Shown piece by piece: positions 45,120 through 53,628 of a DNA stretch of 64,000 nucleotides; within the stretch, counting starts at the first letter, position 1; each line of letters begins with the position of its first letter. Under the pieces are notes generated by a model. The model made no database searches. It had not been told where the DNA came from and saw only the letters and a program-made list of their open reading frames with translations. The stretch spans positions 1 to 64,000 of the forward strand of contig QWII01000017.1 of NCBI GenBank assembly GCA_021405325.1. Reading direction: 5' to 3'. Both the position numbers and the translations under genes were made by a program. The stretch is from Caldilinea sp. CFX5. Its GTDB lineage: Bacteria > Chloroflexota > Anaerolineae > Caldilineales > Caldilineaceae.

Positions 45120-46522
45120 TTCAGCACCTCATTGAGCAAAAAGGTTTCGGTCAGGCGATGGAGCCGATAGCGCCGCTCAGTCAGATCGCCGGCCAGCTCC
45201 ACCAGCGAGAGCGTCACCAACTGTTCCAGCCCCTGCGCCAACTCCTCGGCGTCAAGACCACTCACCGCCAGCAGATGGTCAAAGGTGACATTGGGATGGA
45301 TCGGCATGGCCAGCCAGAGTTGGCGGCTGCGCTCGTCGAGCAACTGCCACGCCTGCCAGTAGATGTAGGTGTAGAGCGCCTCGATCCGCTTGCCCTGCGC
45401 CGCCTGTAAATTGTGCAAGACCTGCGCCAACGGCAGGAGGCGTAACTGTCCCACCACCAGCTTGAGCGCCAGCGGGTTGCCCCCCACCACGTCGTAAATT
45501 GGCTGCAACTGAGCGTCGGTCGCCTGGCGCAGGGGCGTCAACCCGCGCACCGTACCTTCGTGACGCAACAGGGCAAAGGCATCGGCGGCGCTCAATTCGG
45601 GCAGGGCATAGCAGAAGAGATCCTCATGCTCCTCCGGCAGATGACGGGTGGTGAGCAGGATCTTGCTGGGCCGGCTCAACGAACGCAGCGCCGGCAAGAG
45701 GGTGGCATAGTCGGCCACCGTCTCCAAATTGTCCACCACCAGCAGATGAGGCTGCGCCCGCAAGCGTTCCTGCACGGCGGCAACCTTGGCCGGGGCCGGC
45801 GCCAACAGGTTGGCCTGGGGGTCGAGCTGGCGCAACAATTCGTCGATCAAGGTGGCAAAATCGAGCGCCGGTTGTGCTGCGGTTGGCTGGCCGTTCTGCC
45901 CGCCGATGGCTGGCGCAAATTCCTCCGGTTTGGCGCTCACCCACAGAATTTTGGCAAAGGGCGGTGGGGTGGCGCGGTGTAGCGCCTGCACCACGGCGGT
46001 GGCCAGGGTGGTTTTGCCGATGCCGCCAATGCCGGCCAGCGCCACCAACCAGGGCGCCGTCGGCGCTTGCAACACCTGGGCCAGTTCGGTTTGCGCCGCC
46101 GCAATGCCAAAGAGCGTCGCTTCGCCCCGGTCGGCCAGGGCTGGCGGCAATGGCGGGCCGGCGGTCGTCGGCGCATCACTGGCTTGGGGGGACGCGGACG
46201 GCCCAGCAAACCATGCCTGCACCTCGGCGGGGTGGATCGCATACCCCGCCTGCGCAGCCCAGGCGATGGCGCCGGCCAGGTCAAGCTGCGCGGCAAAGAG
46301 GCCGATCAGGTGCAGCATATAGGTGCGCGTCGGCTTCCAGGTGCGGCCCTTTTGTGTGTGGGCGCGTTCCCAGCGCGAGAGCAGGGTGCTGTCGATGACG
46401 CGGTATTCCTCGGATGGGCCGCGGCGCGCCAGTTGATCGAGCGCTTCGATCAGCGCTTCCTGGTTCCACTGGCGCGCTTTGCGTAAAGCTTGTAACTGCT
46501 TGCCAAACTCAGGTAGGTTCAT
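45050..46522 (-). CDS. XRE-STAND (NB-ARC) regulator, N-terminal part (cassette A)
   Basis: 490 residues. An XRE-like helix-turn-helix occupies about 1-95 (FGKQLQALRKARQWNQEALIEALDQLARRGPSEEYRVIDSTLLSRWERAHTQKG). An NB-ARC-type NTPase follows: Walker A GIGGIGKTT (about 164-172), Walker B LLVVDNLETV, ILLTTRH, GNPLAL. The last residues after LNEVLKW leave the family pattern, pointing to a frameshift into 43962-45119. Its first 110 residues closely match the cassette B regulator, and the promoter carries the same four-half-site operator. It is presumably a ligand-gated activator or repressor of the divergent STAS/exporter genes. Confidence 0.85.
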   Translation of the reverse strand: MNLPEFGKQLQALRKARQWNQEALIEALDQLARRGPSEEYRVIDSTLLSRWERAHTQKGRTWKPTRTYMLHLIGLFAAQLDLAGAIAWAAQAGYAIHPAEVQAWFAGPSASPQASDAPTTAGPPLPPALADRGEATLFGIAAAQTELAQVLQAPTAPWLVALAGIGGIGKTTLATAVVQALHRATPPPFAKILWVSAKPEEFAPAIGGQNGQPTAAQPALDFATLIDELLRQLDPQANLLAPAPAKVAAVQERLRAQPHLLVVDNLETVADYATLLPALRSLSRPSKILLTTRHLPEEHEDLFCYALPELSAADAFALLRHEGTVRGLTPLRQATDAQLQPIYDVVGGNPLALKLVVGQLRLLPLAQVLHNLQAAQGKRIEALYTYIYWQAWQLLDERSRQLWLAMPIHPNVTFDHLLAVSGLDAEELAQGLEQLVTLSLVELAGDLTERRYRLHRLTETFLLNEVLKWSTAYMTPSFDPRIILASLNAR

Positions 46523-46568
46523 AGCGCAACGGTATCACAATGGCTGTTCTTTGGTAAGCAGGCGGCGA

Positions 46569-46604
46569 GGACAACGACTTGGACAACTGTCCTACTGACT
46601 GTCC
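46569..46604. promoter_or_regulatory. four-half-site operator of cassette A
   Basis: The layout is GGACA-N7-GGACA-N2-TGTCC-N7-TGTCC (half-sites at 46569, 46581, 46588 and 46600), perfectly symmetric. It lies 47 bases upstream of the regulator start, in the 357-base divergent gap to the STAS gene. The gap also shares GTCCCTTACCAGC and GTTATTGTACCTCAC blocks with the cassette B promoter. A site for the XRE regulator itself is the simplest reading. Confidence 0.68.
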
Positions 46605-46879
46605 CTTACCAGCCCAACAAAAAGTGTATAGACTATGCAGGTAAAGCACGGCTAGTTCACACGGTTATTGTACCTCACCATTGCGTTCGCAAGCAAGGGT
46701 GCTTGATGACTAGGAAAGGGCTTACCTTACGCCTAAGGCCGCTTCTGGTCGATCCCTGGACGTTTTTTACGGCTGTGCTGGGCGCTTACGGGACTTTTGC
46801 CCGGTAGAGTGATAACCAACAGCAGAATGCATAGTGTGCCCACCATCTGGCTACATTCGCATAATAAAAAGGAGGGTCA

Positions 46880-47458
46880 ATGGTCAATCCAATTGCATCC
46901 AATATTTCCCCGGCGCAGGCTACTGCAATTCCCTGGCCGCAACGTTTCGCTACAGCGTTGAAAACGCTCTGGGGTATAGCACGCCCTGCGGCGACGCCAA
47001 CGACAATGGTCGAAACCGCCGCCGCCGACAAACCGGTGTTGCTTGCCTTGCAGGCATCGTTGCCGGCTGGCCGAACCGATGTTGTCTGTCTAGCGGTGGC
47101 GGGTGAGCTGACGCGCCACACTTACACCAGTTTGATTGAAGTCGCCCGCCGGCACTACCAACAAGGTCAACGCTATCTATTGCTCGATCTGCGCCAGACC
47201 ACCCAGATCGAACTCTCCGGTCTCTTTGCCTTGCTCAGTATCGCCCGGCTCTACAGCGGGCAAACGCTGCTCGATCCCGAAGCTGGGTGGGCTGGCTTGC
47301 ACACCGCCGTCGAGGAGATCGCCCCGGCATTGAGGCAACGGGTGAAGTTGATCACCCCCTCGCCCGCCGCCGTTGCCGCGCTGGAGCGCGCTAGTTTCTG
47401 CGGCTGTTTCACCCATTATCCCGATGTGGATACAGCCATAAGGGCAATAAGTCGGTAG
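46880..47458 (+). CDS. STAS-domain protein, copy A
   Basis: 192 residues behind AAAAAGGAGGGTCA. The conserved N-terminal stretch (MVNPIASNISPA...IPWPQRF) leads into a STAS-like domain: GRTDVVCLAVAGELTRHTYTSLIEVARRHYQQGQRYLLLDLRQTTQIELSGLFALLSIARLYSG. This has the beta-alpha pattern of anti-sigma-factor antagonists, with Ser in ELSGL at the phosphorylation position. The copy at 58816 is clearly paralogous. No anti-sigma kinase is adjacent. It may sense or relay a signal in each cassette. Confidence 0.82.
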   Translation: MVNPIASNISPAQATAIPWPQRFATALKTLWGIARPAATPTTMVETAAADKPVLLALQASLPAGRTDVVCLAVAGELTRHTYTSLIEVARRHYQQGQRYLLLDLRQTTQIELSGLFALLSIARLYSGQTLLDPEAGWAGLHTAVEEIAPALRQRVKLITPSPAAVAALERASFCGCFTHYPDVDTAIRAISR

Positions 47459-47540
47459 GTCAGTAAGACAGTGGGATAGTAACGCAGTGCTGTATAACAG
47501 GGCTGTTGTAGTCAATTCTTTTTTGAAAAGGAATCCATTC

Positions 47541-48806
47541 ATGCGCAACTACATCCAGACGTTACGTTGTTTCAACCGCAACCTCCGTCTCTTCTTTGTC
47601 GCCAACGCCATCTTAGGCTTCGTTGCCTTCGGGATCAACGCTTTGCTGATGAACCTCTATCTGCTGCGGCTGGGCTATGGCGCCGATTTCATCGGTCAAG
47701 TCAATGCGGCAGGGCCACTCACCCTGGCGATTGCCAGTTTGCCGGCTGGCGCCTTTAGCCAGCGTTATGGCATCCAGCGCGGGCTGCGCATTGGTTTTTT
47801 GTTCAACATCCTGATCGCAAGTTTGCTCCCCTTGAATGAGTTCTTGCCCAGCGGGTGGCAGAAGGTTTGGATCCTCAGTAGCGCTGGCCTTTCCTGGGCC
47901 TGTGGTGCGCTCATTTTGGTGAACCTTCCCCCCTTTCTGATGGCGGCGACCGCGGATGAGGAGCGCAAGGTAGCCTTTTCGGTGCAGGCCGCGATCTGGC
48001 CCTTCTTTGGCTTTGTGGGCAACCTGGTAGGTGGGCTGTTGCCGGGGCTGTTCGCCTTCCTACTGGACGTTACCTCCACCCAAGCCGCGCCCTATCGACT
48101 GGCGCTGTTGCTGGCGTCAGCGATCAATTTCTTGGCGGTGCTAGCCATCTGGCAGATGAAAGAAGTCGCAGCCACGCCGGTTGCCACGCGGCAGGAACAG
48201 CGCCGCGGATTAGGCTTGCCCTGGCGTGTGATCGGGGTGGTGACGCTTATCTCGATCTTGCGTATCGGTGGCGAATACACCATGCGGGTCTTCTTTAATG
48301 TCTACCTGGACAGTGTGCTGGCGACGCCAACAGCGTTGATCGGTCTACTCTTGGCGGCCGGTCAACTGCTGGCGCTGCTGTCGCTCTTGGCGCCCGCGGT
48401 CATGGCGCGGTTTAGCCAAGAACGCATCCTCATTGGCACGATGCTGGGGATGGCGCTGGCCTTTCTGCCCGTGCTGTTCATGGCGCATTGGCTCGCCGTC
48501 GGTGTGAGTTTCATTGGCATGATCGGGCTGGTCGCCATTTCTGGCCCGGTTTACCAAATTTACACCTTGGAAGCAGTTCAGCCGCAGTGGCATACGGCGA
48601 TAGCCAGCGCCACCTCGATGGCGGCGGGCATCAGCATCGCCACCATCGCTCTGGGCGGCGGCTATGTGATCGTGGGCTATGGCTATCCAACCCTCTTTGC
48701 TCTGGGCGCTCTGTTGGCGCTGGTCGCGGCGTTGCTCTTTGGGGTCTATTTTCGCAAAGCCCGTAGTCCGCTGTCTTTGGTCACGGCGGAAGTTGGGCTG
48801 GAGTGA
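47541..48806 (+). CDS. MFS transporter (12 TM)
   Basis: 421 residues from MRNYIQTLRCFNRNLRLFF at 47541, behind AAAAGGAATCC; 47487 would add a poorly supported leader. Twelve hydrophobic segments are visible, with an MFS motif A-like AFSQRYGIQRGLRIG. Efflux is more likely than uptake, given the neighbouring ABM and kinase-like genes, but the substrate is unknown. It follows the STAS gene in the same direction. Confidence 0.85.
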   Translation: MRNYIQTLRCFNRNLRLFFVANAILGFVAFGINALLMNLYLLRLGYGADFIGQVNAAGPLTLAIASLPAGAFSQRYGIQRGLRIGFLFNILIASLLPLNEFLPSGWQKVWILSSAGLSWACGALILVNLPPFLMAATADEERKVAFSVQAAIWPFFGFVGNLVGGLLPGLFAFLLDVTSTQAAPYRLALLLASAINFLAVLAIWQMKEVAATPVATRQEQRRGLGLPWRVIGVVTLISILRIGGEYTMRVFFNVYLDSVLATPTALIGLLLAAGQLLALLSLLAPAVMARFSQERILIGTMLGMALAFLPVLFMAHWLAVGVSFIGMIGLVAISGPVYQIYTLEAVQPQWHTAIASATSMAAGISIATIALGGGYVIVGYGYPTLFALGALLALVAALLFGVYFRKARSPLSLVTAEVGLE

Positions 48807-48872
48807 GCGTGGCGAGCATTTTGTCGTCGGTTCGTAATCGTTTGGAACTATATATAACAAAGGAGAAAGATC

Positions 48873-49166
48873 ATGATCGTGCATCGGATGACATTCTACA
48901 TCAAGCCGGGACACCTGGATGAAGCGCGTGAGATGGTGTTGGCGGAAATCAAAAGAGTCAACTGGCATCGCCCAATCCGCCTCTACGCGAGTAAGATGGG
49001 ACGTTTTAATACGTTGGCAACCGAAAACGACTTTGCGAATTTGGCCGAGTATGAACAGTATTGGAATGATTGGTTTGCCACCCCAGCAGCGCGCACCTTC
49101 CTTGAAAAATGGGACACGCTGGTAGAGCCTGGTGGCGCGCAAGAATTATGGGATTTAGCCACATAG
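48873..49166 (+). CDS. small dimeric alpha/beta-barrel (NIPSNAP-like) protein
   Basis: 97 residues behind ACAAAGGAGAAAGATC. The pattern MIVHRMTFYIKPGHLDEAREMVLAEIK, then FNTLATENDFANLAEYEQYWNDWFA, suggests a ferredoxin-like dimeric barrel of the NIPSNAP/ABM superfamily. No catalytic residue can be assigned. It forms an apparent operon with the ABM gene behind it. Confidence 0.72.
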   Translation: MIVHRMTFYIKPGHLDEAREMVLAEIKRVNWHRPIRLYASKMGRFNTLATENDFANLAEYEQYWNDWFATPAARTFLEKWDTLVEPGGAQELWDLAT

Positions 49167-49234
49167 CCGCGCCCGCCAGCCAGGGTGGTAGGTTCACCAT
49201 TTCTTACCATTCATATTCAAATCAGGAGGTTACC

Positions 49235-49549
49235 ATGTATAGCGTACTAGCACACGTCACGATCCAGCCGCAGCACGTGGACGAATTTATCACCCTGCAC
49301 CGGGAACTTGCCGGCGAGTATCTGCGGGATGAGCCGGGCACGCTCGGCTTTGATGTCATTCAGGACGAAAAAGCAGTCAATCACTTTTACTTCCATGAGA
49401 CCTATGTGGATGAAGCCGCCTTTCAAGCCCATATGCACGGGGCAATCGCCCAGCGCAACTTCCCTCGGATTCTCGCCTTGCTCGCCGGGCCGGTCGATGA
49501 TTCTCTCTTCCTCGGCAAGGGGTTCAATATCACACCAGTCGAGCGCTAG
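49235..49549 (+). CDS. antibiotic-biosynthesis-monooxygenase (ABM) domain protein
   Basis: 104 residues from MYSVLAHVTIQPQHVDEF at 49235, preceded by AGGAGG. ABM signatures are present: EYLRDEPGTLGFDVIQDE, then HFYFHETYVDEAAFQAHM. Family members such as YgiN oxidise quinols, and others act on polyketides or only bind. The three small genes 48873-50320 and the exporter look like a transport/modification set in cassette A. Confidence 0.85.
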   Translation: MYSVLAHVTIQPQHVDEFITLHRELAGEYLRDEPGTLGFDVIQDEKAVNHFYFHETYVDEAAFQAHMHGAIAQRNFPRILALLAGPVDDSLFLGKGFNITPVER

Positions 49550-49602
49550 TACTCATGGGCGGAAAGCTGACCGCTAGGAGGGTCATCTCCGCCCATGAGT
49601 AC
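49549..49602. terminator. 15-bp perfect hairpin after the ABM gene
   Basis: Arms 49549-49563 and 49588-49602 (GTACTCATGGGCGGA and complement) flank a 24-base loop directly after the ABM stop. A downstream gene starts at 49637, so it may act as a partial terminator or a dispersed repeat. Confidence 0.5.
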
Positions 49603-49636
49603 GAGTAGACTCAGCTTGCAAAATAAGGAGATTCGT

Positions 49637-50320
49637 ATGGCGAATACAACACCTGGCACCATCATTGTCCTGAACGGCTGCCCAAGCGTCGGCAAGACTA
49701 GCATCGCCAAAGCGATTCAACGGACCTTTGCGGCTCCCTATCTGCATGTGGGCATTGATCTCTTTTGGTTGGAGGTCTTCCCGTGGGAATGGGCAGGCGC
49801 AGCAACCAATGGCGTCCAGGAAATACCAATCGAAGGGGCATCACCACCGAAAATCAGGCAGACAGCCCAGCCTTTTGGCAACTTTGTTATCTCCGGACTC
49901 CACCATACCATCGCGACGCTGGCTCGGATGGGTCACAACGTCGTGGTCGATCATGCCTTGACTGACGCCAGGTACGTCGCGGACAGCGTCACGGCGTGGC
50001 AGTCATTCCCAGTGTGGCTCGTTGGTGTATTCTGTCCGCTCGAAACAATACACCAACGCGTTGCTGCACGGACCGATCGAAGTTGGCCCAGCTATCTGCC
50101 AATGGTCAACTGGATGTTTGATGAAGCCCATCAACATACGCAGGGCATCTATGATTTTGCGGTGGATACCGCACGCTTGACACCCGAAGAATGTGCCTTG
50201 CAGATCAAACGCCGCCTGTCCGAAGGACCACCGCCTACCGCCATGCATTGGCTGAAGGCGTGGAGCGACCCAGCCAAGCATCGGGGCTGGATCAGAGGGT
50301 GTGCGGAGCCGATGAGCTAA
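49637..50320 (+). CDS. chloramphenicol phosphotransferase-like kinase
   Basis: 227 residues from MANTTPGTIIVLNGCPSVGKTSIAKAI at 49637, behind AAGGAGATTCGT. The P-loop is GCPSVGKTS. Further family features are HVGIDLFWLEVFPW, NVVVDHALTD, VWLVGVFCPLETIHQRVAARTDR and the C-terminal CALQIKRRLSEGPPPTAMHWL. The related Streptomyces enzyme phosphorylates chloramphenicol's 3-OH; here the substrate could be a self-made or foreign compound. A remnant of a second copy lies at 62436-62660. Confidence 0.82.
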   Translation: MANTTPGTIIVLNGCPSVGKTSIAKAIQRTFAAPYLHVGIDLFWLEVFPWEWAGAATNGVQEIPIEGASPPKIRQTAQPFGNFVISGLHHTIATLARMGHNVVVDHALTDARYVADSVTAWQSFPVWLVGVFCPLETIHQRVAARTDRSWPSYLPMVNWMFDEAHQHTQGIYDFAVDTARLTPEECALQIKRRLSEGPPPTAMHWLKAWSDPAKHRGWIRGCAEPMS

Positions 50321-50339
50321 GCCAGGGCGGCAGGGTACT

Positions 50340-50740
50340 GAAAACTTGTGGTGCAAGCGGGCTATCGCTTGCCCGATCATTACAGCACCAGCGCGGCCAA
50401 CAACGACTAACTGCACGGGCGTGGGGATTTTTGGGCAGCCCAGACGGAGTTCGGCATCGCCTATTACGATGATCCGGCCAGCCCCCTAGGCTACGACTGG
50501 CTTGCCCATGTCATGGCAGGCGGTCACCAAACATTTGAACCTGTTGGCGGAAGCCGGCCCTGGTGGTCGTCGCACCACAGGGACACGAACGGCGCTATAC
50601 GCTCTCTTTGTCCCCCTCGCAGATCGCAACGCACTGGATTGCCGGTGTTGAGCAACAATGGGATGAGCGGTTGGGTCACCTCAAACAACTGTTGGTTGAC
50701 GAAATCGCGCCAGCGGAAGAACCAACGGCAGCCGAATGAG
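50340..50740 (+). pseudogene. decayed gene of unknown family
   Basis: Two frames read like protein but are broken. VVQAGYRLPDHYSTSAANND is followed by a stop, then WAAQTEFGIAYYDDPASPLGYDWLAHVMAGG. After a frame change comes VVVAPQGHERRYTLSLSPSQIATHWIAGVEQQWDERLGHLKQLLVDEI. The last part resembles the end of a helix-turn-helix or SRPBCC-type protein, but I cannot name it. It sits between the kinase gene and the MLN copy 2. Confidence 0.5.
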
Positions 50741-50784
50741 GATCGCGGTTGTTTTGCGAAAATAGACGCCCGTGAGGAGGTGCG

Positions 50785-51069
50785 ATGCTCAACGAGCATA
50801 ACCTGGAAAGCTGGCTCAACGACCGACGCCAGTTCCTGTTGGCCGAAGCCGAAAGGTATCAGTTGATCAAGATCGCGGCTGCTGGTCGTCCTTCCTTCGC
50901 CTATTATCTCCGCTATTGGGGAAGGTTATTGAAAACTTGGTCCGGCGGTGACTGGGTTGTCGGGCGCAATCGGCGTTTGCATCAGTTGTTGGGCTTGCAA
51001 ATTGAGGGCAAACATCATGCCGATGGCAGCGTCGAGCCGTTCGGGTTGCCCGGTAAAGATCGCCTGTAA
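50785..51069 (+). CDS. MLN-family small protein, copy 2 (C-terminus altered)
   Basis: 94 residues behind GAGGAGGTGCG. It matches the family up to about residue 52 (MLNEHNLESWLNDRRQFLLAEAERYQLIKI...YLRYWGRLLKTW). Beyond that it runs antisense into the 3' end of the VioB-like gene (stop at 50926) and loses the family pattern. This looks like a gene truncated by arrival or rearrangement of the borosin operon, with the tail read from foreign sequence. Confidence 0.55.
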   Translation: MLNEHNLESWLNDRRQFLLAEAERYQLIKIAAAGRPSFAYYLRYWGRLLKTWSGGDWVVGRNRRLHQLLGLQIEGKHHADGSVEPFGLPGKDRL

Positions 51070-53628
51070 CACCCGCAGGAGGTTGGCATAATTCTGGTTG
51101 AAAGCTTCGGAAAGCGTGCGCGCTTGCGAACCTTTGGGCAACACGTGGGTATCGGGGTTGTCGATCATCGGCCAGACGCCGTTTGGGTCAAAATGGATAG
51201 TCGTGCCGGTAAAGCTGAAGCCATTTTCTGTGATCACAAGTTTGTGCCCGTGGACGATTTCGGCAAAGCGATAATAGTGCGACAACTCGCCATCCTCCGT
51301 TTGCGGACGGAACCGAGATGTACCCTCGCCCTGCTCCACAATCTCGCGGATGGCTCGGCGGGCGGATGTAAGGTCAGTCACGGCAATCAACTTGCCCTGA
51401 TCCGGCCAGTGGCGCAGTTGACGCGCCGGGTCGCCGGTGAAAATATTGCTATGCTTACTCAGGTTTGTAAACGCCGCTTTGATCTGCTGGTAAAACCAAC
51501 CGATGGTCAACTGGTGCGGGTTGGGGGTGTGGATGGTCTCTTCCGGCTTTTCAATCGACATGAAGACATTTTGGATCTGTTCCAGCGAGCATTTTTTGAG
51601 CGAAACCGTCAGATCCGGCCGCAATCCGCCCGGCAGCGGGCCGGGGTAGCGGGGCAGAAAGTGGGATTGGTCAAGCCGGGGTGTGCCACCGATGGCATTG
51701 AGCAGGTTGCAGGCCAGCGCCATATGCAACATCTCTTCTATCACTACACTGCGGATGATCGCGCCCACCACGCGGTTGTGCCCCGGCTTGAGCGAGTAGA
51801 GCGCACAGAGATAGACGGGAATGGTGGCATGTTCCAGTTCAATGGCTAATTGGAGCGCCTTCCGCAGCCGTTCCACAGTGATCAGCTTCATAAAGAGCGG
51901 GTTCTCCAGCCAGCGCCGGATCATCGTCCGCTTGGGTGTGGAGAGGTCACGCGTCACCGGCATGTAATTGGGGTCGGTGACGGGGCGGCTGAAGACGAGC
52001 TTGAGCGCATATAAGCGCTGAATCACGCTGTTGTAATCGGCCAAGTTAACAATGCTGCGCATCACGGGGTAGAGATTGGCATACTGTTGAAAGATCGGCT
52101 GCACATCGTCCACCCAGGTCGGGTCGTCGTCACAGGGCTGCTCATCCCAGACCAACACATTGAGGATATAGGCCGGGTTCAGACTGGGCGCCGGATTATT
52201 GAATTGCAGCGGGCTGATGCCCTGCCAGTCATAACGCACGCCATAGACCTGGCCGTCGATGTAGCGGCGCGGGTTGCCGGGGGGCTGGGCATGCAATTCA
52301 AACTGCGCTTTGCCGGTCTGGTCTGTCCTTACCGACGACGGGAAGTGCAACGCTGACGGCGGTATACCGACCGGCGGTCCCGGTTGTACGCCCTGTTTCA
52401 CCTGGCTGGCGACACTGCTGTTGTCAAATGTGAGGTCAAAGCACTGATCAGCGCACGGTTCGCCAAAACGGGTGGCGTATAAGTTCACAGTAACGCTGCT
52501 GTGGGCATCGAGGCGGAAGACGTAAGGTTCAGTACGCGCAAAAGCGCCTTCCTCATTTTCGCGCAACAAGACGCCCGCAATCCGCGCCTGCGCGACGAAA
52601 CGTTCGGCGCTGAGATCGAGCGCTTCCCCGACCAATTGCACGACCGCCAGGGGACAGTGGCGCGCCCATGCCTGTTGTTGGGCCGTCAGCGGGAAGGCTT
52701 GAATCCCTGCCTGGTTCTCATACCAACCCATGGTCTGATAGTTGATCCGTCCGATCAAGGAATATTGTTGGTCGGGGAGGCAAAGGGCCATGTAGAGCGG
52801 GCCGAGATCTTGCAGCGGGCCACCCGGTGCGGTGGTGGGCAGGCTGTTGCCAAAGTCCACCAGCAAGCATTGCCGATCGGCATCAACACGGCAAGGGGCA
52901 TAGTTAAGCGGCTGCTGTGGCAGGTTACGCAGCAAGCGCCCCGCCACAAATTGCGTGGGTTCGTTGGGTTGGTAAAGTCCTAACGCGCCAACCAGGCGTC
53001 CATAGGTGAAATCAGGTGAGGTATGGTGTCCATCATGGTAACCATCTACCGTAAATTTGATTGAGAGACGAGTCGGGAGTTGCCCATCCACGATCAACTC
53101 ACGCAGGAAGCGTGAACAGGGAGCCGATGACCACTGGATATTGGCAACAACAGACTGATAAATTGCGCTAAAACAGGAGTCTGGATATCCGGTTGGAAAA
53201 CGCCGCCAGATATCAGCAAAAGGTGCAACCACAAACTCACCCTTTAATCGATTCCCGCCATTCTGATCGTCGAGCCGAACCTGAAGTCCCCAAATCTCAG
53301 AAACCATTTGCTGCTCAGGATCGAGATCAACCAACTTGCCGGCGACCCGATCATGCGCACTCTTGATCGTTGCACCAATCACAGGGTCGAGGGCTGGGTC
53401 AGTACAGCATGAGCCATCAAGGTAGCAAACACTATATACAAAGCATTCGCGCAGGCGCCAATTGCCGTCCCCGGTTGGGTTCCACCAGCCATGCGTACCC
53501 TCACCGCGTAACTGGTCATTGGGTGTAAACGTAGTATCATCAAAATGTACAGGGTCATTGTTCACCGATGAGGGAGTTGCTTGAAAACGGCCAGAAAAAT
53601 GCAGTCTAGGAAAACCGAGATAACTCAT
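50926..53628 (-). CDS. VioB/RebD-like ferritin-fold protein (candidate borosin tailoring enzyme)
   Basis: 900 residues from MSYLGFPRLHFSGRF at 53628; this ATG overlaps the methyltransferase stop (ATGA). The N-terminus matches the start of VioB/RebD/StaD proteins (L-x-FPR-x-HF-x-GR-x...N-x-D). A mid segment YMPVTRDLSTPKRTMIRRWL also matches. The ferritin-like domain has IELEHATIPVYLCALY (Glu near 597-600) and VVIEEMLHMALACNLLNAIGG (EExxH near 631-635), candidate metal or heme ligands. VioB and RebD couple tryptophan-derived imines; there is no VioA-like amino acid oxidase here. I infer that it modifies the precursor (core contains Trp, Cys, His). It is shorter than VioB by about 100 residues. 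Confidence 0.85.
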   Translation of the reverse strand: MSYLGFPRLHFSGRFQATPSSVNNDPVHFDDTTFTPNDQLRGEGTHGWWNPTGDGNWRLRECFVYSVCYLDGSCCTDPALDPVIGATIKSAHDRVAGKLVDLDPEQQMVSEIWGLQVRLDDQNGGNRLKGEFVVAPFADIWRRFPTGYPDSCFSAIYQSVVANIQWSSAPCSRFLRELIVDGQLPTRLSIKFTVDGYHDGHHTSPDFTYGRLVGALGLYQPNEPTQFVAGRLLRNLPQQPLNYAPCRVDADRQCLLVDFGNSLPTTAPGGPLQDLGPLYMALCLPDQQYSLIGRINYQTMGWYENQAGIQAFPLTAQQQAWARHCPLAVVQLVGEALDLSAERFVAQARIAGVLLRENEEGAFARTEPYVFRLDAHSSVTVNLYATRFGEPCADQCFDLTFDNSSVASQVKQGVQPGPPVGIPPSALHFPSSVRTDQTGKAQFELHAQPPGNPRRYIDGQVYGVRYDWQGISPLQFNNPAPSLNPAYILNVLVWDEQPCDDDPTWVDDVQPIFQQYANLYPVMRSIVNLADYNSVIQRLYALKLVFSRPVTDPNYMPVTRDLSTPKRTMIRRWLENPLFMKLITVERLRKALQLAIELEHATIPVYLCALYSLKPGHNRVVGAIIRSVVIEEMLHMALACNLLNAIGGTPRLDQSHFLPRYPGPLPGGLRPDLTVSLKKCSLEQIQNVFMSIEKPEETIHTPNPHQLTIGWFYQQIKAAFTNLSKHSNIFTGDPARQLRHWPDQGKLIAVTDLTSARRAIREIVEQGEGTSRFRPQTEDGELSHYYRFAEIVHGHKLVITENGFSFTGTTIHFDPNGVWPMIDNPDTHVLPKGSQARTLSEAFNQNYANLLRVLQAIFTGQPERLDAAIGMMFALNLQAQQLMQTPIAPDNPVTAGPSFQ

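Noticed and set aside
50926..53628. Violacein or rebeccamycin gene cluster
   Set aside because: No VioA/RebO oxidase, VioC/D/E or RebC/P homologue is present; only the VioB-like fold is shared.
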